NCBI GenBank assembly: GCA_003210095.1
Contig: QCNP01000001.1
Location: forward strand, 666,001 to 730,000
DNA: 64,000 nt
DNA from: Pelagibacteraceae bacterium AG-426-E17
Lineage (GTDB): Bacteria > Pseudomonadota > Alphaproteobacteria > Pelagibacterales > Pelagibacteraceae
Reading direction: 5' to 3'
Position numbers and translations under genes: made by a program. Shown here piece by piece: positions 43,201-53,533 of the stretch. Below the pieces are notes generated by a model. That model was not told the origin of the DNA. It saw only the letters and a program-made list of their open reading frames with translations, and did not search any database. The first letter of the stretch is position 1; each line of letters opens with the position of its first letter.

Positions 43201-45100
43201 TTATGGAAGAGGAGGTGCTGGTTTTTCTGTATTAGACGTTACTACACCTAAAAAACCACTTCATATGTACTCAATCTTTAACGACCAAATTAATAAAAGA
43301 ATTTTAATAGCAGATAAAGAAGGAAACATTGATGTCGAAACATATAATTCTGGTTTTTCTTCTTATCTTAAATCAGAGGAAGGTCTATTAGCAGGAGCAA
43401 ATCAAGAAACAGCTAAAGCTTTAGATGCTGATGATTGCAATAGCGATGATGATGATGATACAAATGATTGTGAAGAGCAGGATAAAATTGCACTATGCAC
43501 AGTTTTAAATGCAGATGAAGGTGAAGTTGGTACTAAAATAACTGACAATACTCAATTTATGGAGAGTGGTACAAGCTCATGTTACATCAGTGATACTTTT
43601 CACTTTAGCGAAATAACATTAGAAGATGTTCAAGATGGAGATGCTATACCAACTGGATTATTATCAGCAAGAGAAATTGTAAATGGAGTACCAAGAGCAT
43701 TATCAATCTCCTCAGCATCAATGCAAGATGGCCTTTTAAGAGTAAAATTTGGTAACAAACTAGTGATTAATACATACCAGTCTGTTAATGAACCAAGAGG
43801 TTCTAATCAATTTAGTATTTCAACTTCATGTAAAGGGGCTACAGGTATAGTTCCTAAATATGATTACACACAATTAGGGGAGACTTGGTCAACTCCAAGA
43901 ATTGTAAGAATTCCATCAATAGAAGGGGATGGTGATATTAACACAGACAACTATGTTGCAGTTATGGGCGGTGGCATGAGCAAAAACGATAGTTGCGCAG
44001 GCTCAGCAGTTTTTTTAGTTAATCTTGAAGAGGATATAGATGGAGATGTTGGTACAATTTATGGCGCAGAGAAAAATGGTGGCCCAATTACAATAGTAGA
44101 TACTACACCTGCTGGAATTACCTCAGGTACGTCAACACAAAGCACACCAAATGGAAGCGATATTTCAAATGCCATACCTGCAGCGCCAGTGGTAATTACT
44201 CCTGACACTGCATTTGGAATACCTTGGAGAGGAGCAATGGTTTATATTAATGATTTAGAAGGAAAAATTACGAAGATCAATCTAACTAACTCAGACGAAT
44301 TTAATGAAGAATTATTTGATCAAACAACATTATTTAATTTAAGAGGTAATACTACTAATGCAAGGTATTCATACTTTGCTATGGATGCTGGAGTTGGAGT
44401 GGACAGTGGTCAGCTTATGTTGTTTGGGTCTACGGGAAATTTTTCTGATCTTGGATCAAGAGAAGATAAGATGGATAATATTTTGTATGGTGTAATTGAT
44501 CCGCACTATCCATTTTTTAAACATTTAAACGATGTTGATATACCTTTAGGAGCAAAAGAAGATTTTATACAATTGGCTCACAAAGGAGCCGAAGCAGCTT
44601 CAAGTATAGATGATGAAGATGTTTGTAAGAACGTAACTGGTGAAATAGATGAAGAGGTATGTATTGGCACTAAAAAAGCATGGGTAATTAAAATGGGTCA
44701 AGATGAAAATAATAATTTTTATGATCCTAAAACATATAGAAAGGCATCTGCATCACCGACATTATTTAAGGGAAAAGTTTATTATCCTATCTACCAACCA
44801 CCACCAGGGTCAAATAAATGTAGCCAAGGTTCAGCATTTATTTGTGTATCAGATGATGAATGTGGAACAAATAACTCAGCTAGATTAAAATTAGAAACAC
44901 CTGTAGATGTCAATAATCCTGGTTTAAATGCTTGTGCTTATGTTAGAAAAGGTGTTCTGTCTGAACTTGTAATTTTTGCTGACAAATTATTTGCTAACGT
45001 TGCAGGTCCAACGGGAGATGAAGATACATTATTCTCTATATTGTCAATACCTGGTGAAATTATGCAAAATAAAGGTGGCTGGAGAGATAGTAGTTTTTAA
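40247..45100 (+). CDS. pilY1: PilY1-like tip adhesin with propeller-split VWA domain
   Basis: This 1617-residue exported protein (signal peptide about 1-22) is the largest gene here. A VWA-type metal site, DSSAS (D43, S45, S47), opens the domain, but its next helix ([15 protein letters not shown]) appears only at about 401. Between them lies a propeller-like region of about 340 residues ([34 protein letters not shown]). The VWA fold resumes with [13 protein letters not shown] and [11 protein letters not shown]. From about 828 the PilY1 C-terminal propeller follows ([44 protein letters not shown]) with an Asp-rich insert near 1060 and a calcium-site-like [10 protein letters not shown]. It should sit at the pilus tip and control adhesion and extension. 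It overlaps convergent icd by 4 nt. Confidence 0.93.
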   Translation: MKLLKFISIFIVSITLNNSLFAKPLPPGAGDGEVAANILILVDSSASMNTWIGDQGLGAAPRAVYDSQDRVLINQYSRRSRGLLRYGTDGKRDTTFAPIRVTPAAGCTNRYDTGGNNTVRRNVRRNAGLQFVENLTTLDITTATNTFFFISRERNDRNMIYGFKEDGSECIFAKRIVSQGAWVQDIDVKYIGDTPYLFAMGRKRRGGFFESCNLSTMACNLQEFGRGLLSSAIRLSANNEGTRVYFTDRRDGSLHGYELEEENGTLALGSAVNRCTRTSSPNLSSQMAYATTVAISPDSSNVAYVGSHIDHSLQKLDPTTCNVITHVGTGSRSTLSNTGDAGSIDGDDVRFSRIWGVSVTGTKVITATARGYIDVFDEDKFTTLARNDTWQKQMGGPRIRRWDGVKQAINAIVNDTTLTTGAHFGFGHWNAGESGRGKNSTRGGYYCHTRSDCSYYNGWAGFNSEQVTTEVTNDDGDIISSETNQVDTGTQTAEHPNGTSTLCNTDSCLNVAISARGSELIMSRLEPLGLAWGTDAHAFSDIALRYFEDENAGGKIYDPTSTCQLNYVIVIGDGAMKNTGVRGQPGTTDDRIEKLRKMGIKTLFVAYGGGIRGGSMNLFDDLARIGSCEQAGDDDCEATIIADTPEQLKTELTSKIRQIIADKLAFTAPSITATIQEGGALYQAQFAYEQYGEWQGTILRKTIRSDGTVDHNIDAPNNWSAAKMVKSQATDSGPDGRKLWTAMPGASYVNNWNNFDVDRVSAITSMFSELGYEVPDYHNASSHCSSTAGVENGNSDDILGLINFIRGRDYFDYNGNCKFDEVRDHVMGDVYHSQLIEVGPPDANVDFTNTNEEAYYRSINGYQAFMTKHSARENIIYAGSNSGILHAIDAKTGEEVWGFIPPFVGALLPQLVNKGYDGKIDIQKTTQADGTVITTASGGTNPIFGVDGSPVVHDVFIKGYKIENVANVDTLVEDERDWRTILFVPYGRGGAGFSVLDVTTPKKPLHMYSIFNDQINKRILIADKEGNIDVETYNSGFSSYLKSEEGLLAGANQETAKALDADDCNSDDDDDTNDCEEQDKIALCTVLNADEGEVGTKITDNTQFMESGTSSCYISDTFHFSEITLEDVQDGDAIPTGLLSAREIVNGVPRALSISSASMQDGLLRVKFGNKLVINTYQSVNEPRGSNQFSISTSCKGATGIVPKYDYTQLGETWSTPRIVRIPSIEGDGDINTDNYVAVMGGGMSKNDSCAGSAVFLVNLEEDIDGDVGTIYGAEKNGGPITIVDTTPAGITSGTSTQSTPNGSDISNAIPAAPVVITPDTAFGIPWRGAMVYINDLEGKITKINLTNSDEFNEELFDQTTLFNLRGNTTNARYSYFAMDAGVGVDSGQLMLFGSTGNFSDLGSREDKMDNILYGVIDPHYPFFKHLNDVDIPLGAKEDFIQLAHKGAEAASSIDDEDVCKNVTGEIDEEVCIGTKKAWVIKMGQDENNNFYDPKTYRKASASPTLFKGKVYYPIYQPPPGSNKCSQGSAFICVSDDECGTNNSARLKLETPVDVNNPGLNACAYVRKGVLSELVIFADKLFANVAGPTGDEDTLFSILSIPGEIMQNKGGWRDSSF

Positions 45101-46311
45101 TTTAGTTTCTTCTTAAGATTTCCATCGATAGCATCTAAAAATTGGTTTGTTGTGAGATACTTTTGATTTTTATCAATAAGAATTGCTAAATCTTTTGTCA
45201 TTGAACCAGTTTCAACACAATTTATACAGACATCTTCCAAAGTTTTTGAAAATTTAATTAATTCATCATTTGAATCTAACTTACCTCTATGAGCAAGGCC
45301 TCTCGTCCAAGCAAATATTGATGCAATTGGATTAGTTGATGTTTCTTTACCTTGTTGGTGCATTCTGTAGTGCCTTGTAACTGTTCCGTGCGCAGCTTCC
45401 GCCTCCATAGTTTTTCCATCTGGAGCTAATAATACACTAGTCATCAATCCTAAAGATCCATATCCTTGAGCAACTGTATCAGATTGAACATCACCATCAT
45501 AGTTTTTACATGCCCATATATATTTACCGCTCCATTTCATTGCGCACGCAACCATATCATCTATAAGTCTATGCTCGTAAGTTAATTTATGTTTATCAAA
45601 ATCAGATTTAAATTCTTTTTCAAAAACAGCCTGGAATATGTCTTTAAACCTTCCATCGTAAGTTTTTAAAATTGTATTTTTAGTTGATAAATATACAGGC
45701 CATTTTTTTATTAGCCCATAATTAAAGCATGACCTTGCAAAGTCTTCTATTGATTTATCTAAATTATACATTGAAAGGGCAACACCAGGTCCTGGAAAAT
45801 TAAATACTTCATAACTTTTGTTATCTTTTCCGTCTTCTGAAGTCCATTTGATCTCTAATTTCCCTTTACCTGGAACTTTAAAATCAGTTGCTCTATATTG
45901 ATCACCGAAAGCATGTCTGCCAATGATTACTGGATCTGTCCATGATGGCACTAATCTTGGAACATTTTTACAAATAATTGGTTCTCTAAAAACTGTTCCA
46001 CCAATTATATTTCTTATAGTTCCATTAGGAGATCTCCACATTTTTTTTAAATTGAATTCTTTTACCCTAGCTTCATCCGGGGTAATGGTTGCACATTTTA
46101 TTCCAACCCCAACTTTTTTTATAGCATTTGCACAATCAATGGTGATTTGGTCTGAAGTATCATCTCTACTTTTCATTCCAAGGTCATAATATTCTATTCC
46201 AAGGTCGAGATAAGGGAGAATTAACTTTTTTTTAATAAATTCCCATATAACCCTAGTCATTTCATCACCATCTAATTCGACAACTGGGTTTTTGACCTTA
46301 ATTTTGCTCAT
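45097..46311 (-). CDS. icd: NADP-dependent isocitrate dehydrogenase, eukaryote-like
   Basis: A 404-residue dimeric IDH of the type II, eukaryote-like subgroup common in alphaproteobacteria. It shows [30 protein letters not shown], the substrate-site [35 protein letters not shown], the metal-binding [12 protein letters not shown] and [19 protein letters not shown], and the NADP-site [11 protein letters not shown]. It converts isocitrate to 2-oxoglutarate, supplying NADPH and the carbon skeleton for ammonium assimilation. It has its own upstream region facing psd. Confidence 0.98.
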   Translation of the reverse strand: MSKIKVKNPVVELDGDEMTRVIWEFIKKKLILPYLDLGIEYYDLGMKSRDDTSDQITIDCANAIKKVGVGIKCATITPDEARVKEFNLKKMWRSPNGTIRNIIGGTVFREPIICKNVPRLVPSWTDPVIIGRHAFGDQYRATDFKVPGKGKLEIKWTSEDGKDNKSYEVFNFPGPGVALSMYNLDKSIEDFARSCFNYGLIKKWPVYLSTKNTILKTYDGRFKDIFQAVFEKEFKSDFDKHKLTYEHRLIDDMVACAMKWSGKYIWACKNYDGDVQSDTVAQGYGSLGLMTSVLLAPDGKTMEAEAAHGTVTRHYRMHQQGKETSTNPIASIFAWTRGLAHRGKLDSNDELIKFSKTLEDVCINCVETGSMTKDLAILIDKNQKYLTTNQFLDAIDGNLKKKLN

Positions 46312-46388
46312 ATTTACTTATAAATCTTATTAATTGAATTTTTGCTTTTTATATACATATTAATCAGAAATTAGCAAAAAAAAGTATT

Positions 46389-47036
46389 ATGTTTGATAAA
46401 ATTTTTCCAAAATTACACAACGAAGGCTATAAATTTTTAGTAATTTTTGGCCTGGCTACACTTGTTCTTTATTTGATAAACGGATTTCTCGGTCTTATTG
46501 GAGTTGTGCTAACTATTTGGGTATATTATTTTTTTAGAGATCCTGACAGAGTTTCAATTAATGATGAAGATTATCTTGTAAGTCCTGCAGATGGTGTGGT
46601 TTTACAAGTAATGGAAACAAATGGTCCAAAAGAACTAAATTTAGAAAACAAAAAATTTACAAAGGTAAGTATATTTATGAATGTATTTGATTGTCATGTA
46701 AATAGAATTCCGTGTAGCGGAGAAATTGAAGATATCATGTACGTTGCTGGAAAGTTTTTAAATGCATCACTAGATAAAGCTAGTGAAGACAATGAGAGAA
46801 ATTATTACAAAATTAAAAACAATTTTGGCGAAGAAATTGTTGTCGTTCAAATAGCAGGATTAGTTGCAAGAAGAATAGTTATAGAATCTTCTAAAGGAGA
46901 CAAACTTGTACAAGGTTCTAGAATTGGGATGATAAGATTTGGAAGTAGAGCAGAATTGTATTTTGAAAATTATAAGCCCTTAGTTAAAGTTGATCAAAAA
47001 ACTATAGCAGGTGAAACTTTAATAGCAAAAAGATAA
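46389..47036 (+). CDS. psd: Phosphatidylserine decarboxylase proenzyme
   Basis: The 215-residue protein is the short, alphaproteobacterial-type Psd. Motifs are YYFFRDPDR, SPADGVVLQV, FMNVFDCHVNRIP and near the C-terminus MIRFGSRAELYF. In this family the Gly-Ser peptide bond there is cut to make the pyruvoyl cofactor; here it is G-S within FGSR. It forms phosphatidylethanolamine from phosphatidylserine at the inner membrane. The pssA gene that makes its substrate follows 3 nt later, a standard pairing. Confidence 0.96.
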   Translation: MFDKIFPKLHNEGYKFLVIFGLATLVLYLINGFLGLIGVVLTIWVYYFFRDPDRVSINDEDYLVSPADGVVLQVMETNGPKELNLENKKFTKVSIFMNVFDCHVNRIPCSGEIEDIMYVAGKFLNASLDKASEDNERNYYKIKNNFGEEIVVVQIAGLVARRIVIESSKGDKLVQGSRIGMIRFGSRAELYFENYKPLVKVDQKTIAGETLIAKR

Positions 47037-47039
47037 TAA

Positions 47040-47837
47040 ATGCAACAAACAAACAAAAAGTTCAAACTAGTATCTAATAAAAAAACTAGAACAATTTTAC
47101 CAAACATGTTCACGTTAGTAGGTGTTTGTATCGGTTTAACATCAATAAAGTTTGCATTTGATGAAAGATTTGGTTTAGCAATTATTTGTATTATTGTTGC
47201 AGGTTTAATAGATGGATTAGATGGAAGAATTGCAAGATTAATTAAAGGGACCTCTCAAGTTGGTAAAGAACTAGACTCTTTAACAGACGTTATAAGTTTT
47301 GGCGTTGCTCCTGCCTTTATTATGTATTTTTGGCAATTGAACAGTCTTGGAAGAGTAGGATGGTTAATTTGCTTAATTTATGTGATATGCGTAGCATTAA
47401 GGCTTGCAAGATTTAATGTGAGTTCTGAGACACAGGCTTCATGGAAAGATAATTTTTTTGAAGGAGTACCATCACCAGCAGGAGGTATTTTAGTTTTAAT
47501 GCCATTAATTTATAGCAAAAGTGAATTACAAATTATCAACTTAGACTACAGTTATTTTGTTCCTGCTCTATTCATTTTAATTTCAATTTTATTAATAAGT
47601 AAATTACCAACTTATTCTTTTAAAAAAATTGCAGTACCCAGAAGATTAACTATATTTCTTTTATTTGCTGTGGTTTTATTTTTTGGGATGCTTTTAATAT
47701 ACACTCATAATGTTATTGTAATATCAAGCTTATTGTACTTAACACTAATTCCCTTCAGTATTTATCATTTTCATAAATTAAACAAAAAATTTAAAAACGA
47801 AAATATTGATAATGAGGAACACGAAGACGTGCTTTAA
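47040..47837 (+). CDS. pssA: CDP-diacylglycerol-serine O-phosphatidyltransferase
   Basis: A 265-residue polytopic CDP-alcohol phosphatidyltransferase. The signature is complete: DGLDGRIARLIKGTSQ followed by GKELDSLTDVISFG, giving the catalytic and metal-binding aspartates. About eight membrane segments follow. It condenses CDP-diacylglycerol with serine to give phosphatidylserine, which Psd then decarboxylates. It is between psd and a glycosyltransferase gene, with a 1-nt overlap to the latter, so all are likely one operon. Confidence 0.96.
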   Translation: MQQTNKKFKLVSNKKTRTILPNMFTLVGVCIGLTSIKFAFDERFGLAIICIIVAGLIDGLDGRIARLIKGTSQVGKELDSLTDVISFGVAPAFIMYFWQLNSLGRVGWLICLIYVICVALRLARFNVSSETQASWKDNFFEGVPSPAGGILVLMPLIYSKSELQIINLDYSYFVPALFILISILLISKLPTYSFKKIAVPRRLTIFLLFAVVLFFGMLLIYTHNVIVISSLLYLTLIPFSIYHFHKLNKKFKNENIDNEEHEDVL

Positions 47838-48751
47838 TGAAAGAGAATACTATCGTTTCTTTAGCAGATGAAAAATATTTTAATTTATTAGAAGAATTAA
47901 TTGAATCTATTAAAAGTTTCCCCGAAAGCAATAATACAGCAATTTGTATTCTTGATGCAGGATTAAATCAAAATCAAATAGATAAAATTAAAAATAAGGT
48001 TGATGAAATTAAAAAGGCTGAGTGGGATATAGAGGTATCTGCGTTAAAAGTGAGAGGAAAAGAATGGTTAAAAAGTCAAGTATCAAGAGCTTTTCTTCCA
48101 AAATATTTTCCAAATTACAAAAAATATTTGTGGATAGATTGCGATGCTTGGGTAAATGATTGGAGTTCTGTTGATCTTTATTTTAAAGCTTGCAACAAAG
48201 GAAAACTTGGTATTACACAGTCAATTGGACCTGGCTACAGAGTACTTTCAAAAGTAAAATGGTTATTAGGAAAAATTGCAATAGTAAAGTCCCAGAATTT
48301 TAAACATGCTGTCTCCTCCAAAATTAGCATGCAAAAAGCAAGAAAACTAGCATTTGCTCCTCACATAAATATCGGAGTTTTTTCACTAGAAAAAGATTCT
48401 AAATGTTGGGAGGTTTGGCAAAATAATCTTAAAGAAACAATTAAACATGGAAGAATATTTGGTTCAGAAGGTTTAGCAATTAATTTAAGTGTTTACGTAG
48501 ATAATGTTGATACAGAATTTCTACCAGTGAGATGTAATTGGATTACAAGTCATCTTTTACCAAAATTTGACGAGGATAATAAAGAGTTTGTTGAACCATT
48601 TTTGCCAAATAACAAAATTGGTATTATGCATTTAGCTGCTGGAATTTGGAAAGATGGAAAAGACATGAGATTAGATAACAATATTAAAGTAGAAATTAAA
48701 ACTTTAAATGATAATTCTCTGACCAAGAGTTTAAGATACGAAAAAAATTGA
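47837..48751 (+). CDS. Putative glycosyltransferase (GT8-like)
   Basis: The 304-residue soluble protein has a GT-A-like layout: NTIVSLADEKYFNLLEEL at the start, FLPKYFPNYKKYLWIDCDAWVND with a DxD motif (DCD) near residue 103, and a later HLAAGIWKDG element reminiscent of the C-terminal His motif of family 8 enzymes. It would transfer a sugar using a nucleotide donor and a divalent metal. Its place after pssA hints at lipid or surface glycan work, but the substrate is unknown. Its stop overlaps the TTG start of rlmE. Confidence 0.7.
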   Translation: MKENTIVSLADEKYFNLLEELIESIKSFPESNNTAICILDAGLNQNQIDKIKNKVDEIKKAEWDIEVSALKVRGKEWLKSQVSRAFLPKYFPNYKKYLWIDCDAWVNDWSSVDLYFKACNKGKLGITQSIGPGYRVLSKVKWLLGKIAIVKSQNFKHAVSSKISMQKARKLAFAPHINIGVFSLEKDSKCWEVWQNNLKETIKHGRIFGSEGLAINLSVYVDNVDTEFLPVRCNWITSHLLPKFDEDNKEFVEPFLPNNKIGIMHLAAGIWKDGKDMRLDNNIKVEIKTLNDNSLTKSLRYEKN

Positions 48752-49359
48752 AAAAAAATAAAATATCCAAAAATTGGCTTAGCAAACAAAGAAGAGATAT
48801 ATACGTAAGAAAATCTAAGCTTGAAGGATATAGATCACGTGCAATTTATAAACTAAAAGAAATTGATGATAAATTTAAAATTATTAAAAATGGCATTAAA
48901 ATAGTAGATTTAGGATCTGCTCCGGGAAGTTGGTCTCAATATCTTGCTGAAAAATCAAAAAACTCTAAAATAGTTTCTATAGATTTAAAGAAGGTAGATA
49001 AAATTGATAAAGTTCATCATTTAATAGGTGATTTTTTAGATGAAAAAAACCAAATATTAATATCTAATTTTTTTAAGGATAAATTAGATTTAGTTGTATC
49101 TGATATGGCGGTCAATACAACTGGTAACAAGAATTTAGATGCAATTTCAACTGGTGAATTAACTCTAAATGCTATGAACTTTTCTATTAAATATTTAAAA
49201 AAAAACGGTAGTTTTTTATCTAAAATATTCATGGGCTCAACATTTAATGAAATTGTCAAAAATGCTAAAAAAAACTTTAATGAGGTCAAAATTTACAAAC
49301 CTCCATCTAGTAGAAAAGATTCTAAAGAAAGTTTTATTATTTGTAAAAAAGTCAGATAG
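48748..49359 (+). CDS. rlmE: 23S rRNA 2'-O-ribose methyltransferase RlmE (FtsJ/RrmJ)
   Basis: A 203-residue FtsJ-family enzyme of standard size. The N-terminus RDIYVRKSKLEGYRSRAIYKL includes the first catalytic Lys, DLGSAPGSWSQYL is the S-adenosylmethionine loop, SDMAVNTTGNKNLD holds the catalytic Asp, and the Lys and Glu of the K-D-K-E tetrad follow in FLSKIFMGS and KESFII. It methylates U2552 in the ribosomal A loop. The start is TTG, overlapping the upstream TGA as TTGA; no ATG precedes the conserved N-terminus. Confidence 0.93.
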   Translation: MKKNKISKNWLSKQRRDIYVRKSKLEGYRSRAIYKLKEIDDKFKIIKNGIKIVDLGSAPGSWSQYLAEKSKNSKIVSIDLKKVDKIDKVHHLIGDFLDEKNQILISNFFKDKLDLVVSDMAVNTTGNKNLDAISTGELTLNAMNFSIKYLKKNGSFLSKIFMGSTFNEIVKNAKKNFNEVKIYKPPSSRKDSKESFIICKKVR

Positions 49360-49396
49360 ACACTTTAAAAAATTATAGAATCATATATAAATTATC

Positions 49397-50473
49397 ATGG
49401 TTCCTATAAAAGAAGCACTTACCTTTGATGATGTAACTCTTACACCTCAATATTCAAAAGTTTTACCCTCAGACGTTTCAACAAAAACATATTTATCTAA
49501 AAATTTACATCTAGATATCCCAATTATTTCATCTGCAATGGACACAGTAACAGAGTCAAAAATGGCAATTACTATAGCAAGAGAAGGTGGAATTGGAGTT
49601 ATTCACAGAAATTTGTCTATCGATCGGCAAATTAAAGAAATCCAAAAAGTTAAATCAAAAGGTCTGAAAGTAGGGGCGGCAGTAGGTACAAATGAAAGTG
49701 AGTTTAGTAGGGTCAAAAATATTATTAAACTTGGAGTAGACCTAATCGTGGTTGATACAGCCCACGGGCACAGCCAAAAAGTTGCAGACATCATTATGAA
49801 AATTAATAAAATTAAGACAAAAAAAACGACGTTATGTGCGGGAAACATTGCTACTGCAAATGCTGCTAAATTTTTATGTAAGCTTGGAGTAGATATTATA
49901 AAAGTAGGAATAGGACCTGGCTCAATTTGCACCACAAGACTAGTTGCAGGAATTGGTGTTCCACAATTAAGTGCCTTACTAGATGTTAAAAAAGGATTAA
50001 AGAAAAATGTTAAAATGATTTCTGATGGGGGCATAAAGTTTTCTGGAGATATTGCAAAAGCTCTAGCTGCAGGAGCAGATGCAGTAATGGTTGGTTCTTT
50101 ACTTGCAGGAACATCAGAGGCACCTGGTAAAATTATTAAAAAAAAAGGAAAGTTATTCAAAGTTTTTAGGGGAATGGGATCTGTAGGAGCAATGAATAAA
50201 GGTTCGGCTGATAGATATTTTCAAAAAAAACAAAAAGATAAATCAAAATACGTTCCTGAAGGGGTTGAAGGCCTTATTAAATATAAAGGAGATGCTAAAA
50301 AAACATTACATAAACTTGTTGGTGGACTTAGATCATCAATGGGCTATTTAGGTGCTCCGCAAATAAAAATTTTAACTAAAAATGCCAAATTTGTTAAAAT
50401 TACAAAAGCAGGTTTCTACGAAAGTATGGTACACAGTATAGATGAAGTAAAAAAAAATAGTGAGTATTTATGA
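49397..50473 (+). CDS. guaB: IMP dehydrogenase lacking CBS domains
   Basis: The 358-residue protein keeps the whole catalytic barrel of IMPDH: LTFDDVTLTPQYSKVLP, SSAMDTVTESKMAI, DTAHGHSQ, the loop GIGPGSICTTR with the catalytic Cys, DGGIKFSGDIAKAL, FRGMGSVGAM and the C-terminal VEGLIKYKGD and GGLRSSMGYLGA. The usual pair of CBS domains (about 120 residues) is missing: QKVKSKGLKVGAAVG runs straight on. It makes XMP from IMP for GMP synthesis. Without the CBS module, allosteric nucleotide control is presumably lost. GMP reductase is the alternative, but the CTTR loop and flap favour IMPDH, as does nearby guaA. Confidence 0.92.
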   Translation: MVPIKEALTFDDVTLTPQYSKVLPSDVSTKTYLSKNLHLDIPIISSAMDTVTESKMAITIAREGGIGVIHRNLSIDRQIKEIQKVKSKGLKVGAAVGTNESEFSRVKNIIKLGVDLIVVDTAHGHSQKVADIIMKINKIKTKKTTLCAGNIATANAAKFLCKLGVDIIKVGIGPGSICTTRLVAGIGVPQLSALLDVKKGLKKNVKMISDGGIKFSGDIAKALAAGADAVMVGSLLAGTSEAPGKIIKKKGKLFKVFRGMGSVGAMNKGSADRYFQKKQKDKSKYVPEGVEGLIKYKGDAKKTLHKLVGGLRSSMGYLGAPQIKILTKNAKFVKITKAGFYESMVHSIDEVKKNSEYL

Positions 50474-50913
50474 TATATGTAAAAAGAATTATATTTGTAA
50501 TATTTTTTAATTTAGTTTTTTTAAACTTAGTTTTTGGTGCTGAAAATTTTTTTGAAGAAGCGAAAAAAAAATTTGAGAAAAAAGATTATGAAAAATCAAA
50601 ATTTCTATTTCAAAGAAATATAGTTTTTAATCCTAAAGATGCGAAGTCTTATCTTTACTTAGCAAAAATATTTAAAAATGAAGATAATCAAGAGGAAGAG
50701 GAAAAAAATTTGGATACAACACTTCTTTTGGATCCAGAAAATGAGGAAGCTATATATATGCTTATAAATATACAATTAGATAGGTCAAATTTTGAAAAAG
50801 CAAATGATTTGATGGATAGATTTTCAAACATTTGTAAAACATTGTGCAGCAAAAAAACAGAAATAAGTAAGTCTCTTCAAGATTTTGAAGCAAATAATGA
50901 AAAGACTAACTAA
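50470..50913 (+). CDS. Small exported TPR protein
   Basis: A 147-residue protein with a signal peptide (about residues 1-24, ending VFG) and three TPR-like helix pairs ([55 protein letters not shown]). It probably acts as a periplasmic protein-interaction scaffold. It overlaps guaB by 4 nt and runs into the guaA start region, so it is co-transcribed with purine genes, but no functional link is evident. The partner is unknown. Confidence 0.78.
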   Translation: MIYVKRIIFVIFFNLVFLNLVFGAENFFEEAKKKFEKKDYEKSKFLFQRNIVFNPKDAKSYLYLAKIFKNEDNQEEEEKNLDTTLLLDPENEEAIYMLINIQLDRSNFEKANDLMDRFSNICKTLCSKKTEISKSLQDFEANNEKTN

Positions 50914-52456
50914 TCTAAAAAAAATATTAATAATTGATTTTGGTTCTCAATTCACACAGTTGATTGCTAGACGAATTAGAGAGCTTGGAGTTTTTTCAGA
51001 AATTGTCAGCCACAAAAATCTAAAAAAAATAAATGTTAATGATCTATTTGGTATTATTTTATCTGGTGGTCCATTAAATGTTTATCAAGACAAAAAAATT
51101 AAATTTAGTAATAAAATATTTTATCTTGAATGCCCAATATTAGGCATTTGTTTTGGTCATCAAATGATTTCTAAATTTTATGGGGGTAAAGTCAAAAGTT
51201 CCAAAACGCGAGAATTTGGTTTTGCCAGAATAAAAAAAACAAAAAATTCTCCACTAACTATAAATTTTTTCAACTCAAAAGATACGAACGACGTATGGAT
51301 GAGTCATGCTGATCATGTTACTAAAATACCTAAAAATTTTAATAAAGTTGCTTCAACAAAAGACTCAAAATTTACAATTATTGAAAATACTAAACTTAAA
51401 AGATTTGGTGTTCAATTTCATCCAGAAGTAACACATACTGTAAAAGGAAAAATTTTAATCAAAAATTTTGTTTTTAAAATCTGTAAAGCAAAAAAAAACT
51501 GGTCCCCAAAACATCAAAAAAATACTTTAATTGAAAGAGTAAAAAAACAAGTAGGTAAAAAAAAAGTTATATGTGCTTTATCGGGTGGAGTAGATAGCAG
51601 TGTTGTTGCACAACTATTAAACAAGTCTGTCGGAAAACAACTAAAATGTATATTTGTTAATACAGGGTTGTTAAGAAAAAATGAAGAAAGACAGGTCGTA
51701 AATACTTTTAAAAAAAAATTAAAAATGAATCTTATTTATGTAAATGCAGAAAAACAATTCTTAAAGAAGTTAAAAAACATTACAGATCCTGAAAAAAAGA
51801 GAAAAATTATTGGTAATTTATTTATTAAAATATTTGAGAGATATTCAAAAAAAATTAAAAATGTTAAATTCTTAGCTCAAGGCACTTTGTATCCAGATTT
51901 AATTGAAAGTAAATCTGTGACCGGTTCACAAACATCAAAAATAAAATCGCATCATAATGTTGGGGGTTTACCAAAAAAGATGAAGCTTGATTTAGTTGAA
52001 CCTCTAAAATTTTTGTTTAAAGATGAAGTTAGAAAATTAGGACTTGAACTAAAACTTTCAAGAGAAATTATTTCTAGACATCCATTCCCAGGACCTGGTT
52101 TAGCAATTAGAATGCCCGGTGTTATTACTAAAGAAAAAATAAAAATCTTAAAAGAGGCAGACTTTTATTTTATAGACGAACTAAAAAAACAAAATTTATA
52201 CGATAAAATTTGGCAAGCATATGCTGCACTATTACCAGTCAAGACGGTAGGTGTGATGGGTGACAACAGAACATATGAATATATTTGTTTATTAAGAGCA
52301 ATCACATCATCAGATGGAATGACAGCTGACTATTTTGATTTCTCTAAAAAATTTATGCAAAAAGTTTCAAATAAAATTATAAATAATATTCGGGGTATAA
52401 ATAGAGTAGTGTATGACGTGACATCGAAACCACCTAGCACGATTGAGTTGGAATAG
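50897..52456 (+). CDS. guaA: GMP synthase (glutamine-hydrolysing)
   Basis: A 519-residue enzyme with the full two-domain layout. The glutaminase domain has [10 protein letters not shown] (nucleophile Cys) and [12 protein letters not shown] (His-Glu). The ATP-pyrophosphatase domain has the PP-loop [10 protein letters not shown] and the lid region, and the dimerisation domain has [12 protein letters not shown] and ends with KPPSTIELE. It aminates XMP to GMP. I chose ATG 50897; an upstream TTG at 50885 would add four residues and overlap the TPR gene more. It follows guaB in the same transcript. Confidence 0.98.
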   Translation: MKRLTNLKKILIIDFGSQFTQLIARRIRELGVFSEIVSHKNLKKINVNDLFGIILSGGPLNVYQDKKIKFSNKIFYLECPILGICFGHQMISKFYGGKVKSSKTREFGFARIKKTKNSPLTINFFNSKDTNDVWMSHADHVTKIPKNFNKVASTKDSKFTIIENTKLKRFGVQFHPEVTHTVKGKILIKNFVFKICKAKKNWSPKHQKNTLIERVKKQVGKKKVICALSGGVDSSVVAQLLNKSVGKQLKCIFVNTGLLRKNEERQVVNTFKKKLKMNLIYVNAEKQFLKKLKNITDPEKKRKIIGNLFIKIFERYSKKIKNVKFLAQGTLYPDLIESKSVTGSQTSKIKSHHNVGGLPKKMKLDLVEPLKFLFKDEVRKLGLELKLSREIISRHPFPGPGLAIRMPGVITKEKIKILKEADFYFIDELKKQNLYDKIWQAYAALLPVKTVGVMGDNRTYEYICLLRAITSSDGMTADYFDFSKKFMQKVSNKIINNIRGINRVVYDVTSKPPSTIELE

Positions 52457-52458
52457 CG

Positions 52459-53334
52459 ATGTATTTATTAAAAAAAATACCAGGACCTCTTTTAGTATTT
52501 TTGGGAGCTTGCAGTCTTAGTTTTGGAGGTTTAATCGTAAAATCGTTTGAAGGAGCTACACTTTGGCAAATATTATTTTGGAGATCTTTATTTTTTATTT
52601 TAATCATTATTATATTTTTACTTTTAACTTACAAAAAAAAAGTATTTGCAGCTTTTAAAAAATCAGGACTACCCGGCTTTATTGGTGGTATAGTTTTATC
52701 ATCAGGCTTTTGTGGTTATGTTTTTGCAATGTATAATACAACTGTTGCTAACACAAATTTTATTATTCAAACACAAATTTTATTTTTAGCAGTTTTTGGT
52801 TTCTTTTTTTTAAAAGAAAAAATTTCTAAAATAACCTTTCTATCGATTATTCTTGCAATAATAGGTGTCGTATTAATGGTTGGATCTACATTATCACCCG
52901 GTCAAACATCTGGTAATCTAGCTGCATTCATAATGCCTATATCTTTTGCAATTTTAATTTTGATTATAAGAAAATACCCTAACGTGGATATGATACCACT
53001 TCAGTTTATCGCTGGAATCATTGCTATGAGTGTTGGGTATTTTATCGCTGGAAAAATAAATATATCTTACCATGATATTTTTTTAGGTTTTTTAGCAGGT
53101 TTTTTTCAACTAGGATTCGGTTTTATATTTATCACAATAGGTGCTAGAAACACTCCCTCAGCGATTGTAGGAATAATTATGATAACAGAGGCTGTATTAG
53201 GTCCACTATGGGCATGGATATTTGCCGGGGAAAATCCACCTTTAATAGTTTTAATTGGAGGTTGTATAATTATTTCAGCAGTTTTATTACAGTTTTTGTT
53301 TGAAAAAAAAAATAATTCTCAAATAATCCAATAA
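52459..53334 (+). CDS. EamA/DMT-family transporter
   Basis: The 291-residue membrane protein has ten hydrophobic helices in two EamA repeats (GACSLSFGGLIVKSFEGATLW in the first, AFIMPISFAILILIIRK and the IMITEAVLGPLWAWIFAGE signature in the second). It is a drug/metabolite-type exporter or importer of small metabolites such as amino acids. It starts 2 nt after guaA, and the glycine riboswitch region begins about 50 nt after its stop. The substrate is not evident. Confidence 0.88.
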   Translation: MYLLKKIPGPLLVFLGACSLSFGGLIVKSFEGATLWQILFWRSLFFILIIIIFLLLTYKKKVFAAFKKSGLPGFIGGIVLSSGFCGYVFAMYNTTVANTNFIIQTQILFLAVFGFFFLKEKISKITFLSIILAIIGVVLMVGSTLSPGQTSGNLAAFIMPISFAILILIIRKYPNVDMIPLQFIAGIIAMSVGYFIAGKINISYHDIFLGFLAGFFQLGFGFIFITIGARNTPSAIVGIIMITEAVLGPLWAWIFAGENPPLIVLIGGCIIISAVLLQFLFEKKNNSQIIQ

Positions 53335-53387
53335 ATGCATGTAAAGTTTTTTTATATCTTTTTTGTTTAAATTGTGCTAATAATTCG

Positions 53388-53533
53388 AATACGGGAGAGA
53401 CTACAAATTGTAGCGCCGAAGGAGCAAACACCCCGGAAACTCTCAGGCAAAAGGACCGTACATATTAACTCTGGAAAGAGATAAATTCTCGCCGAAGGAG
53501 CCAAAATCTCTCAGGCACACCGACAGAGGGGGT
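53388..53533 (+). promoter_or_regulatory. Tandem glycine riboswitch upstream of gcvTHP
   Basis: Two glycine aptamers are visible. Aptamer 1 (about 53390-53460) has P1 arms TACGG and CCGTA, the core CGCCGAAGGAGCAA and the TCTCAGGCAAAAGGACCG element. Aptamer 2 (about 53469-53528) has P1 arms CTCTG and CAGAG, with TCGCCGAAGGAGCCAA and CTCTCAGGCACACCGACAG. The order matches the classic cooperative gcvT riboswitch, which turns on glycine cleavage when glycine is abundant. No intrinsic terminator follows, so control is likely at translation. Confidence 0.97.

Noticed and set aside
49603-50160. Long minus-strand frame inside guaB
   Set aside because: Shadow of a highly conserved gene; no recognisable protein motifs.
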